From Bombyx mori (taxonomy: Eukaryota; Arthropoda; Insecta; Lepidoptera; Bombycidae), in NCBI RefSeq assembly GCF_030269925.1, contig NC_085112.1:4403501-4467500 (forward strand): a stretch of DNA of 64,000 bases, read 5' to 3'. Shown piece by piece: positions 46,720 through 57,236 of this stretch; positions within the stretch are counted from its first letter, which is position 1, and each line of letters starts with the position of its first letter. A model generated the notes under the pieces. That model was not told where the DNA came from and did not search any database. It saw nothing but the letters and a program-made list of their open reading frames with translations. The position numbers and the translations under genes were made by a program.

Positions 46720-47221
46720 TATGGGCGCAAACGCCACTATTAGCAATAATTAACATGATATATAATATAGTTTAGTTTATTCTACGTTATTATTTATTTA
46801 TTATTAGCAAAATGAAACTGTTATTCTACCATGTTTAATATTTAGTAGACATTATGTTGAAGTGAAAATGTTCAGAATTTGTTAAATGATTATATTATTA
46901 TTTAAAACACACATGACTGTATAAATAATTAAATATTAATTAAACATAGGTATTAATAATACATTATGTGATAAATAACATTAATAATTTAATTAGGTAT
47001 TGTAATTATTATGCAAATCATGTTGTTGACGCTATCTATTATTAGGCTGGATAATAATAATGTTAGTTTATGTTAGTTAAAAGTATTTTAAGTCATTATC
47101 AATCACTAAATATGTATTGTGAATATTAAGCCATATTATGTGAATTGTTTTTTGCAGTAATTACGTTTGTTTGTATAAAATAAGTTGTAGTTGCTAGAAC
47201 CATCATAAAATGACAAATTGT
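46720..47221. other. AT-rich DNA private to unit B
   Basis: Very AT-rich with many ATTATT words. No counterpart found in A or C. Probably part of, or flank to, the insertion at 47228-47754. Confidence 0.4.
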
Positions 47222-47227
47222 GTAAGC

Positions 47228-47690
47228 TAAGACAAGGCTTTTTTTCTCCTACCTACACCGAAAGTTCGGTTTTCGTCCCGCTGTACGGAGAAGAAAGCGT
47301 AACTTTTCCTCCCGCTGTACAGGGAAGAAAGGGTAAGTTTTATCTCCCTGGGTACAAGTGCGCATGCGCGTTAGTGTGTGCGTCTGCTCTCACGCATCTA
47401 ATATTCTCCGCCATTGTTGTGCTCGGGTAATTTGCAATATTGTGTTTAGTGTAAAAGTGAAATAAACAAAATGCAATAAAATTTAAAAGTGAAGTATTAA
47501 ACAAAGATGAGTCCATCAGACAGTTCTTATTCAATTAGTAGTAGTTTATTTAAAAATTAAAAAACAATTAAATTGTTTTTTTTATGAGTAAGGGGGGGCT
47601 CCGCCCCTTTAACCCGGCCAGGGCTTCGCCCCTGAACCCCGGCTCAGTACTCCACGAACTTTCGGCCTGGTAGGAAAAAAATTGTATGTG
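47228..47690. mobile_element. Unclassified element with terminal inverted repeats, unit B only
   Basis: The left end TTTTTTTCTCCTACCTACAC then CGAAAGTTCG pairs with the right end CGAACTTTCGGCCTGGTAGG then AAAAAAA. Between them lie a duplicated CCCGCTGTACGG/CAGGG-AAGAAAG block and a GC-rich stretch (GGGCTCCGCCCC, GGGCTTCGCCCC). No long frame encodes a known transposase. I take it as a MITE-like or rearranged element of unknown class. Confidence 0.45.
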
Positions 47691-47754
47691 CACCGCGGGA
47701 GAAAAGTTGGACATTTCCTCCAGCGTGTTTGGCAACTTTTCTCCATTGGTGCAC
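47688..47754. repeat. Hairpin with 20-bp-scale arms
   Basis: GTGCACCGCGGGAGAAAAGT and its near-complement ACTTTTCTCCATTGGTGCAC flank a 25-nt loop. Arms differ at a few central positions. Confidence 0.7.
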
Positions 47755-48055
47755 AATGTACTATTGTAATAAACAAGTAATGTTATCGTTTTATACGTTA
47801 CCTCATTAAATTAATTGTAAATAAGTCAACAGTAAAATACTACCGCATAAAACTTCACACGATCAACTGTTATTTATACAATATTTGTATTTTCCTCATG
47901 TATTCATTTCATAAAATATCAGCTTCAATAGACAGCTGAGAATAAAAAAAACATTTTTCGCTGTTTTGAGAACTTAATATGTGTAAATCAGTGATATTAG
48001 CCATGTTTAAGAAAATGCTTACTACCTAAAAATAATATTAAAAACGATAGACATT
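47755..48055. other. Downstream flank of Gr copy 2
   Basis: Homologous to 38990-39317 of unit A without the CTA repeat. No gene. Confidence 0.5.
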
Positions 48056-51000
48056 TTAATCTAAAAATTTTGAGAACTGTATTATAATGACCAAGTAACT
48101 TATACAGAGACTGATATAGCTTAGTGGTAAAGACATGTTGAGTTTGATGACTCCCCCCAAATCATAGACGAAACTATATTCTTTAGTCATCAAGTAAAAC
48201 GCTTTGACCTTCCGACGTTGGAGTTTGCCTGCGAATAAAACAAATATTTGAATATGGATCTATAATTTTTTTGTTCAGCCTACTGAAGTCCGCTGCTGGA
48301 CATAGATTTCCCCTAAGGTTCGCCACAATAGCCGGTCTTGCGATGCACTCAATGTACACGTCTTATTAGAAAGTTAATTACAAAGACGGGTCGTTGGAAT
48401 TTATTATTGCCTAAAAAATTGGAACCACCTATCGGGTCTAACCCACTCAAAAATACATTTTTCTTCCTACCTATGCTTGTAGCCTTAGAGGGCTATTTCA
48501 GCGTAACCAAGCGAGTAGGTGAGCTCATGGGACTCTAACTTAAGGACGTTGCTAACACTAGCCCTAGAAAGAGCAGCGCTTCGCAAAATCTACCCCCGGA
48601 TCGGAAACGCGACCCATTTAGAAAAAGTTCCGGCAAGAAACTCAGTGGGCTGTGTCTGTGGGTTAATTTACTGGCCAAGCTCTTCGTCGCAAGCGACGGG
48701 TTCGACGAGGACGGTGACCGGTGCTTGAGGTACTTAAAAGCACCGTTAGTGGATTGGCAGGATCCGAAATGATGTGCTTAGGGCGACGTCGACTGTTTAC
48801 AAAAAATTGTTTTTGTTGGTCCTTTCTGCCTTCTTAGATATTTTAGCTGATTTTAATGTGAAGGTCCGGTATGTCACTTCAGGTATGGAACGTCCGTCTA
48901 CTCCAACTACTGCCGCGCTTCACCCTAATTTTAGTGAAGAATGTTGTTGTTCCGTAAGTGAATTAAGGAATGCCATTGAAACATTTTTCTAACACCGGAT
49001 AGGCAATGACTTTTGTACTTTGATCTATGACATTTCAAATACACTTACCCAGTGGAATAGTGTTGATGGCATCATGAAGTGTGATACGAATAAGAGAAAC
49101 TTGAGTTGCAGTGATGCTTGAGTAATAGCACGGGATCACAACTAACAACGTGTATTTGATGCAACGCACTATTAAATACACGCACACTCCGATTGTTGAC
49201 TGTGAATATAATCAATCATTCATAAGTTGGACTGTTTCATTATTGGTGCACTTGCACTTGAAGTTAGTGCACTTGCGTTTTCGTGTAATTCGAAGTTAAA
49301 ATTTACGTCCTAAGGGAACCTTGTTTCTTATCTTATACCGTTAAACGAGCAATTCTTGTATATTAATATATACCTAGTCAGGTCATAAATTCTGTCACAT
49401 GTTTAATGTAAAATAATTGAAACAAGTTTATTCATTATGTACCTATTCATATACCAAAATGAACTTAACAAAACATAGATTCTTATGACACTAAAGTTTA
49501 TTCAAAATGACCTCCGTGATTTTGAATATAGGCCTTCAATCTGCGCGGCCAGTGGTCTATCGCAGCACGAACGAGGTCCATGTCAATATCGGCGGCTGCC
49601 TTAATCAAGGATGTCTCGAGTGACTCCAAATTGGGATGAGGCTTTGGCACGCCTTTTACTCCAAGTGTTGCCATATCTTGTAATCTAATGGATTCAAATC
49701 TGGACTGGAGGAGGGCCAGTCTTCGTGCCGGATGAAGTCGATTTCATGCGCCGCCAGCCAGTCTTATGTGCTCTTCGCTCTATGAGCTGGCGCCGAATCT
49801 TGTTGGAATATCCAGTGCCTGTTATTGGACATGGTATGAGAAACAGGTTTCACAAGGTTCGTCAGGGCTGTATTTTGATACACAACTGCATTCGTTTTTA
49901 CACCTTTCTCACAAAAATGTACCTCTGTTAAGCCCCAATAAGAAACTCCCAACCATACCATGAGCGAGGATGGATTATGACCTCGTTGGACACGCGGAAT
50001 ACGGTTGCTTGCTTCTTCACTACTGTGTGCGTACACCTTATCATTTTGTTTGTTGTAGCTCTCTTCTACGGTAAACATTTTTTCATCCGAAAAAAGAATT
50101 TCCCGATATTTTTTCCCCGTGTACCGCTTCAACAAAGCGCGGCATCTCTTCAGTCTCAGGTCCATTAGACGAGCATTCAAACGATGTCCTGTTTTTCTTC
50201 GATATGCCCGAAGCCCTTCATTTAACACCCTTTTCACCGTGGTTCTGCTTAACCCCATCTGAAGGGCCAACAGTTTCTGCTTACGTTTGGGATTTCTTTG
50301 AATTCGCGCCTTCACAGCTTTTATCACTGCTGGAGTCCTAACAGACCGAGGGCGACCACTTCTTGACCTGTCATCTACACTAGAGTCTTCATTGTATCGT
50401 TTGATGGTACGATAAACGATTCTTTTGGTTATATTAAAATTTTTCAGTATGTTAAAAATTTGAATTGGCGCGTAACCGCAACGATGCAACGCAATAACTG
50501 CAACACGGTCTTCTTTAAGCGTCCACTCCATATTTAAAAATGAGTAAAATTCTAAAAGTATACATTTTTATTTCCATGAACACTTCGAAATTCGAATTCA
50601 ATAAACTTTTTTGTGGCCAGCATTCTAAAAGAAAAGTTTTTACTGTGTGACAATACTTATGACCTGACTAGTTATGTATATAATATCTAGCTACGATTTA
50701 TTTTCAGAAAATGTTGCTTTTTCGTGTTTTCAATAATCAACTCTTCCCGACATCTATTGGCGAATAATAATACTATTTTTCTTAGTTGAGGGCAACTAAC
50801 CGTTTTAAAGACACAACAAGATGGCGTTAACAAAAAAAAAACCGAGCAAAGTTCGGTTATCATCTAGTTGAGCTTAAAGCAAATTCAATCACTATATATT
50901 AATCAGTTGAACCGATAGCTTAGAATTCCAGTAGTGTCATTAACATGTTAATATAATATTAACATAATATAAACATGTTAATATAATATTAACATTTTAA

Positions 51001-54000
51001 TAAGGACTTGGCTATTCGTTATGATTTTCTCAATCTGACAATCTCGCTCTAGCGATCGACTTTTTTTAGTCGATCAACTTTGAGCGTGCTTTGGGTGACG
51101 CCATTTGCGCCACCTCCACTGCACAACACTTCATTGCCGTTGTGCAAGAATACGCTGCCGTATACGCGTCGTTAAATACGTACGTCCTCGCCTCACTCTG
51201 CCGGTAATCAATGGCGTACATAAGTAGAATCAAGCCCCTATCCGTAACGATAGGATTTTTTAACGCTTACGGTCTCGCAAATCAACGTGATCAGGTTTGT
51301 GATTTTTTCGTGACCATCAAATTGACATCTTTTTGGTGCAGGAGACTCTGCTTAAGCCCGCGCGCCGCGACCCTAAAACTACGAACTATAACATGGTTAG
51401 GAACGACAGGCTCACTGCTCGTGGTGGTGGTACCGTCATTTACTATAGAAGAGCCCTGCACTGTGTCCCACTCGACCCCCACGCAATTTCTAACATCGAA
51501 GCATCAATATGCCGAATCTCACTGACTGGACACGCGCCGATCGTTATCGCGTCCGTTTATCTTCCATCGGATAAGATCGTTCTAAGCAGTGATATTAAGG
51601 CGCTGCTCGGCATGGGAAGCTCTGTCATTCTGGCAGATGACCTAAATTGTAAGCATGTCAGGTGGAACTCTCAAACCACAACCCCTAATGGCAGGCGCCT
51701 CGACACGTTAATCGATGATCTCGCCTTCGATATCGTCGCTCCGCTGACCCCGACTCACTACCCGCTAAATATCGCACATCGCCCGGATATACTCGACATA
51801 GCGTTATTAAAAAACGTAGCTCTGCGCTTACACTCGATCGAAGTAGTTTCAGAGTTAGACTCAGACCACCGTCCTGTCGTTATGAAGCTCGGTCGCGCTC
51901 CCGATTCCGTTCCCGTCACGAGGACTGTTGTGGATTGGCACACGCTGGGTATCAGCTTGGCTGAATCTGATCCACCATCGCTCCCGTTCAGCCCGGACTC
52001 TACCCTGCCTCCTCAGGATACCGCTGAAGCCATAGACATCGTAACGTCACACATCACCTTGACATTAGATAAGTCATCGAAGCAAGTTGTAGCGGAGGAC
52101 TTCCTTCACCGCTTCAAATTGCTCGACGATATTAGGGAACTCCTTAGAGCTAAGAACGCCTCGATCCATGTCTACGATAGGTATCCTACCGAGGAATCGC
52201 ATTCGAATGCGTGCCTTACAACGCGACGTAAAGTCTCGCATCGCCGAAGTCCGAGATGCCAGATGGTTTGATTTCTTAGAAGGACTCGCGCCCTTTCAAA
52301 GGTCTTACTACCGCTCAGCTCGTTCTCTCAAATCGGATACGGTAGTAACTATGCCCCCCTCGTAGGCCCCTCAGGCCGACTCGCGGCTTTCGATGATGAC
52401 AAAAAAGCAGAGCTGCTGCCCGATACATTGCAAGCCCAGTGCATGCCCAGTATTCAATCCGCGGACCCAGTTCACGTAGAATTAGTAGACAGTGAGGTAG
52501 AACGCAGAGCCTCCTTGCCACCATCGGATGCGTTACCACCCGTCACCCCGATAGAAGTTAAAGACCTGATCAAAGACCTACGTCCTCGCAAGGCTCCCGG
52601 TTCCGACGGTATATCCAACCGCGTTATTAAACTTCTACCCGTCCAACTCATCGTGATGTTGGCATCTATTTTCAATGCCGCTATGGCGAACTGTATCTTT
52701 TCCACGGTGTGGAAAGAATCGGACGTTATCGGCATACACAAACCCGGTAAACCAAAATAATCCGACGAGTTACCGCCCGATTAGCCTCCTCATGTCTCTA
52801 GGCAAACTGTATGAGCGTCTGCTCTATAAACGCCTCAGAGACTTCGTCTCATCCAAGGGCATTCTCATCGATGAACAATTCGGATTCCGTGCAAATTACT
52901 CATGCGTACAACAGGTGCAAAGCCTCACGGAGCACATTCTCGTAGGGCTTAACCGACCAAAACCAATCTACACGGGAGCCCTCTTCTTCGACGTCGAAAA
53001 AGCGTTCGACAAAGTCTGGCACAACGGTTTGATTTTCAAACTATTCAACATGGGTGTGCCGGATAGTCTCGTGCTCATCATACGGGACTTCTTTTCGAAA
53101 CGCTCTTTTCGATATCGAGTCGAGGGAACCCGCTCCTCTCCGCGACCTCTCACGGCTGAAGTCCCGCAAGGCTCTGTCCTCTCGCCCCTCCTATTTAGCT
53201 TATTCGTCATCGATATTCCCCGGTCACCGCCGACCCAGTTAGCTTTATTCGCCGACGACAGGAGTGTTTACTATTCGAGTAGAAATAAGTCCCTTATTGC
53301 GAAGAAGCTTCAGAAGGCAGCCGTAGCCCTAGGACAGTGGTTCCGAAAATGGTGCATAGACATCAACCCAGCGAAAAGCACCGCAGTGTTATTTCAAAGG
53401 GGAAACTCACCGCTTATTTCCTCACGCATTAGGAGGAGAAACATCACACCCCCGATCACCCTCTTCGGCCAACCTATACCCTGGGCCAGGAAGGTCAAGT
53501 ACCTGGGAGTCACCCTGGATGTATCCATGACATTCCGCCCGCACATAAAACAGTCTGCGATCGTGCCGCATTTATTCTCGGCAGACTCTATCCTATGATA
53601 TATAAGCGGAGTAAAATGTCCCTTCGGAACAAGGTGACACTTTACAAAACTCGCATAAGGCCCGTCATGATTTACGCGAGTGTGATGTTCGCTCACGCGG
53701 CCCGCATACACCTTGACACCCTCCTATCCCTACAATCCCGCTTTTGCAGGTTAGCTGACGGGGCTCCGTGGTTCGTGAGGAATGTTGACCTACACGACGA
53801 CCTGGTCCTCGAATCAATTCGGAAATACATGAAGTCAGCATCGGAACGGCTATGCGTCATGATAATCGCCTTATCGTTGCCGCCGCTAACTACTCCCCGA
53901 ATCCTGATCATGCAGGAGCCAGTCACCGACGACGCCCTAGACACGTCCTTATGGATTCATCAGATCCAATAAATAACCTTTGCATTAGACGCCTTCAGCT

Positions 54001-55438
54001 CTAATACTAGGAGCCCCGGTAACCATACTCGTCGAACTCGACAAAGAGGTCGACGTGCAACCTAATCCATGCATCAGCCCGCTGAGTTTCTCGCCGGATC
54101 TTCTCAGCCGGTCGCGATTCCGATCCGGTAGCAGATTCATTCGCGAAGCAATTGTTCTTGAGTTGTTAGGTCTCCTTCGGAGGCGCTTGGGCAGTTGTTA
54201 GCAAATCCCACCCCTCCTGGCTGAGCCTTTGCTCACCCACCTGTCCTGGTGAAACTGGAAAGGCCTTCAGGCCACCAGTAATCTTTCGATAAAAAAAAAA
54301 AAGATTTGTACTGGTCTTAGCGTGATGTTATATAGTCTATAGCCTTCCTCAATAAATGGGCTATCTAACACAGAAATAATTTCAAATCGGACCAGTAGTT
54401 CCTGAGATTAGCGCGTTCAAACAAACAAACTCTTCAGATTTATAATATTAAAAATAATATAAGTATAGAAGATGAGACTTACGCCCGGATTTGAAGGATC
54501 CGTGAATTGTATGACTCTAACAAGAATTTTCAGAAGAATAGTCGTGGATAATCCGGAAGTAAATAATATGAGTAGCACCTGAAACATTTATTAATTTAAA
54601 TAGCATTTGGATAATTATGCACTCTTTTTTTAAGCAGATCAGGCTTTCTTACCGGAATACTCATCACTGTGTTGAGTTTTTCAGCGCAGTTGTGTAGTAA
54701 CGCATACACTTCGTGCAAAGCGGTGAGATTTAGCTGTACATTATTTGATAACATCTCATATTTGTTTGGTTTCTTCCTGCTACTGTCTTCGTCTACTTTA
54801 AAATACTCTTGTATATGTCTCTTTACGACTAAAAGCCTCAAGTACACGACTCGTTGTAATGTGAAGAAAAATATTTGCTCACAATCGTGAGCCAATGCAA
54901 AAGTATAAGTGCAGATTATAGTCACCAACCCTTTGTTGGTGTTATCGTAAAATTCTATAGCGTAAAACTCGATTAAGTTATACACAATGCTGCCTGCGAC
55001 CCAAAAGGAAACTCTTTTCATGCAACACGTGCTGTTTACGTTTTTGTCGATTTTTAGCATTTTGTCGAGACAACTCAAGTTTTCAAAGAACTTTATCATT
55101 TTCTTCTTTTTCAGAAACATCGCTATGCAAATCAGGAGTATGTATTCAAGACATGTGAAGTTTCTGATGACAAGGTTTGAATTTTTCATCGCTTCGGTTG
55201 TCCAATAAACTAACACGACAAATGAAATCAAAAACATTGCATACAGATAGCTGAACAACATCACAAATTTATTACATTTCAACAGATACAAACGATTGAT
55301 TCCCGTTATTACTTGTATGTAAATAAAAAATTTGAATCGTTGTACGATTTTAAGTCCATCGTCAGCAAAATTATTTTCACTGACATCTGGTAATTCAAGA
55401 GGTTTCACTTTAGATGATATGGTTCGGATACCTGCCAT
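48056..55438 (-). CDS. Insect gustatory receptor, Gr copy 2 (4 exons, intact, giant intron 2)
   Basis: Paralogue of Gr copy 1. Exons, in coding order: 55438-54653, 54578-54483, 49199-49049, 48228-48056; GT-AG introns, phases 0, 0, 1; 401 codons with no stop. Exon 3 lacks one codon at its start relative to copy 1. Intron 1 is 74 bp in both copies and intron 3 is 820 bp in both. Intron 2 has grown to 5.28 kb by nested insertions. The C-terminal signature reads C-I-S-Y-L-V-I-I-I-Q-F, so the usual Thr of the TY motif is Ser here. About 30-35 residues differ from copy 1 in exon 1, mostly in residues 68-195 (membrane segments and loops); the first 66 residues differ once. Whether the long intron is still spliced efficiently cannot be judged from sequence. 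Confidence 0.85.
48458..48800 (-). mobile_element. BMC1-like LINE 3' end in Gr intron 3, unit B
   Basis: Same insertion as 39744-40063. It retains GCTGTGTCTGTGGGTTAATT, which the unit A copy has lost by a small deletion. Confidence 0.8.
49373..50672 (-). mobile_element. DD37D mariner-like element, family 2, unit B copy
   Basis: 1300 bp with inverted ends CTAGTCAGGTCATAA, flanked by TA (49371-49372 and 50673-50674), inserted in the AT-rich 5' part of the Helitron. Same family as 36739-38043. Confidence 0.9.
49498..50531 (-). pseudogene. DD37D transposase, family 2, unit B copy
   Basis: M-E-W-T-L-K-E-D-R at 50531 runs open for 255 residues. It contains the helix-turn-helix, G-R-P-R-S-V, the first catalytic Asp in F-S-D-E-K-M-F and the second in Q-Q-D-S-A-P-A-H. 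A TAA (49764-49766, a Gln codon in the other copy) then stops it before the third Asp (P-L-D-Y-K-I-W in the same frame downstream). The TAA after Q-H-L-E and the following frameshift are shared with 36881-37918. Dead transposase. The N-terminal two thirds is better preserved than in the unit A copy. Confidence 0.85.
51030..54302 (+). mobile_element. Jockey-clade LINE (family 2) in Gr copy 2 intron 2
   Basis: A 3.27-kb insertion, antisense to the Gr gene. It starts within the ORF1 C-terminus (pieces F-E-R-A-L-G-D-A-I and A-A-V-Y-A-S-L-N near 51075-51180), then ORF2, a 3' untranslated region and poly(A) at 54291-54302. The junctions fall after GATTTTC (equivalent to 40725) and before the equivalent of 41243, so about 0.5 kb of target was lost. 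I saw no target duplication. Confidence 0.85.
51211..53972 (+). pseudogene. Jockey-clade ORF2 (family 2), several frameshifts
   Basis: Endonuclease-RT homologous along its length to 18742-21625. The start M-A-Y-I-S-R at 51211 corresponds to that ORF2 start. The endonuclease frame (51333-52271) shows V-Q-E-T, A-D-D-L-N-C-K-H (where the family has G-D-L-N) and S-D-H-R-P. A TAG at 52363-52365 and shifts near 51320, 52200, 52750 and 53580 break it. The RT frame (52675-53598) has R-P-I-S-L-L, F-D-V-E-K-A-F-D-K-V-W, V-P-Q-G-S-V-L-S-P and F-A-D-D-R. The C-terminal frame is 53595-53972. Old and inactive. Confidence 0.85.
54303..54477 (-). mobile_element. Truncated Helitron in Gr copy 2 intron 2
   Basis: Matches the right (5') part of 41090-41408 from GCGTGATGTTATATAG to AATATAAGTATAGAAG. 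Its CTAG end was removed by the LINE insertion. Confidence 0.65.
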
Positions 55439-55620
55439 CTTCACCGCCAAGACAGGTAGACTGTTCCGATAAGCTTATTTAATCAATATTCATCCATTAA
55501 ATTAAGTTATAACTTTCCATGTGTTAAAATTATTAATTTACTAATTGATAGAAAATCGAGTAGTTTACATGGTTGTACAAACATCATTAATTTCATTTTA
55601 ATCAATACAAGTGGGCTTGA
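55439..55620. other. Upstream flank of Gr copy 2
   Basis: Near-identical to 42378-42560 upstream of copy 1, one base longer near 55471. Presumed promoter region without a decisive motif. Confidence 0.4.
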
Positions 55621-55868
55621 GATTTTTTTTCTATTGCTTAGATGAGTGGACGAGCTCATAGCCCACCTGATGTTAAGTGGTTACTGAAGCCCATAGCCAT
55701 ATACAACGTAAATGCACTACCCACCTTGAGATATAAGTTCTAAGGTCTCAGTATAGTTCTAGCGGCTGCTCCACCCTTTAAACCGAAACGCATTACTGCT
55801 TCACGGCAGAAATAGGCAGGGTGGTGGTACTTACCCGTGCGGACTCACAATACGCTCTACCACCAATA
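55621..55868 (-). mobile_element. Bm1 SINE at the B/C junction
   Basis: Counterpart of 42781-43049 at the same place in the repeat unit, without the small internal insertion seen there. Confidence 0.85.
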
Positions 55869-55925
55869 AAAATGATGGAATATTTATTAATTAAATATGA
55901 AATGTGATTTTTGTTTAGAGAACCT

Positions 55926-56409
55926 TTTTTTTTGTCAGGAGGAAATCGCCGGACTTCCGCCCTTCAATGGGGATGGCGGGCGGGGCATGTCGGATTCTAA
56001 CCGACTAAAACCTCGTGTTAAGCGCATTGGCGATATCGAGCGACATCACCAAGGCCACCCCACCCCCGTGAGAGGATCCGACGAGAAACTCAGCGGGCTG
56101 ATGCATGGGTTAGGTTGTACGTCAAACTCTTTGTCGAATTCGACGAGTACCTACGGTTATCGGGGTCCCTAAGCCTGCTCCTAGTGTTCGAGCTGAAGGT
56201 GTCTGATGCAAAGGTTATTGAATGGATCCGTACGGACGTGTATAGGGCGTGGACGGTGACTGGCTCCTGTGTGATCAGGATTTGGGTTGTAGTCAGCGGT
56301 GGCAACGATAAGGCGATTATCATGACGCATAGCCTTATTGAAGTAGCGTTACGACTCTGACTTCACGTATTTCCACATTGATTCGAGGCCCAGGTCGTCG
56401 CGTAGGTCA
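55926..56409 (-). mobile_element. Chimeric LINE fragment at the start of unit C, left part
   Basis: Same chimera as 43107-44040: poly(T), GTCAGGAGGAAATCGCCGG, then family 2 Jockey sequence. It is interrupted at 56409 by the R1-clade insertion and resumes at 57237-57626. Confidence 0.75.
56393..56409. repeat. Target-site duplication of the R1-clade insertion, left
   Basis: GGTCGTCGCGTAGGTCA matches 57237-57253 with two differences. Confidence 0.75.
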
Positions 56410-57236
56410 CGATGGAGTGTCACCACTGTGACTGCGACGAGGACACGGTCGAGCATACGCTCGCATATTGCCCCGCATGGCTGGAGCAACGCCGTGTCCT
56501 TGTCTCGCAAATAGGACCGGACTTATCGCTGCCGAACATTGCCGAGCGATGAGTCCTGGAAGGCGATGCTCGACTTCTGCGAGTACACCATCTCGCAGAA
56601 GGAGGCGGCGGAACGAGAGAGGGAGAGCTCATCCCTCTCCGCACCTATCCGTCGCCGCCGAGCCGGGGGCCAGAGAAGGGCCTTTGCCCGACTCCGCCCC
56701 CTGTAGATGGCGGCTTCCCCCCGGTGAAGGTCAAGGGGCGACCTGAGGGGGTAGAGGCCGCGCGGCGCGCTACCAGCACTCTAGCGCGCTGCCAAGGAGT
56801 TACGAAAGAGCGACCGGTTGGCGGTGTATCGCGTCCCGACCCGGCAGGCTGGTTCTGGTCCAGCGGGGTATTCCGGGACACCAGCGGCACTGTCTGGGCG
56901 GCCTGACGGGCTGCCGTACCGAGACGGCCGACGTTTCAGAGCCTTCGATTCGCCTCGAAGGCTCCGTCGGCTGGGCGTCCTTGGGGTGAGCCGCGCCGTC
57001 TGGTTGTAGTGTTGACCGTGGTAACCCCCCTACCTCATCCGGGTTCTGACCTCGGAGAGGATCGGACGTCGGGTGTAAGAGTGCAGGGGAGTCGTTTAGT
57101 GGGTGGGCCCTAAAATCCTTGGGCCCGCGATCTGCTCTCAACACCTGCAGATCGTTGAGTCTCACATACCCCGCGCGCCCTGTATGCGCGGGGACCTCGT
57201 AGGAGGTTCGACCCCCGGCCCGAAAAAAAAAAAAAA
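56410..57236 (+). mobile_element. R1-clade LINE 3' end, 5' truncated
   Basis: GC-rich, 827 bp, ending in poly(A) at 57223-57236 and flanked by 17-bp near-identical duplications. It contains the ORF2 C-terminus (56412-56706) followed by about 515 bp of 3' untranslated region. Confidence 0.8.
56412..56706 (+). pseudogene. R1-clade ORF2 C-terminal zinc-finger fragment
   Basis: The frame starts M-E-C-H-H-C-D-C-D-E-D-T-V-E-H-T-L then C-P-A-W, the C-x2-C-x-n-H-x4-C motif found at the end of R1/TRAS/SART-group ORF2 proteins. A stop near 56549 reflects a small deletion. Beyond it, another frame continues W-K-A-M-L-D-F-C-E-Y and an Arg-rich end stopping at 56704-56706. The reverse transcriptase is absent. 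Confidence 0.75.

Larger units (their letters stand above)
49331..50867 (+). mobile_element. Short non-autonomous Helitron, split by a DD37D element
   Basis: Begins TCTTATACCGTTAAACGAGC after A49330 and ends with the hairpin ACCGAGC-AAA-GTTCGGT followed by ATCATCTAG before TT. Removing the inner element leaves about 235 bp. Gr copy 1 has the empty site (TTTCTTATTGAGC at 40590-40602), so the insertion is precisely between A and T. This is textbook Helitron behaviour. Confidence 0.88.
43107..55920. repeat. Segmental duplication unit B (second of three)
   Basis: Colinear with unit A from the LINE fragment to the Bm1 beyond the Gr gene. Relative to A it lacks the mariner, the 30550 Helitron and a stretch equivalent to 34580-38890. 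It gained 46720-47770, the nested Helitron/DD37D and a Jockey LINE. Confidence 0.85.
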
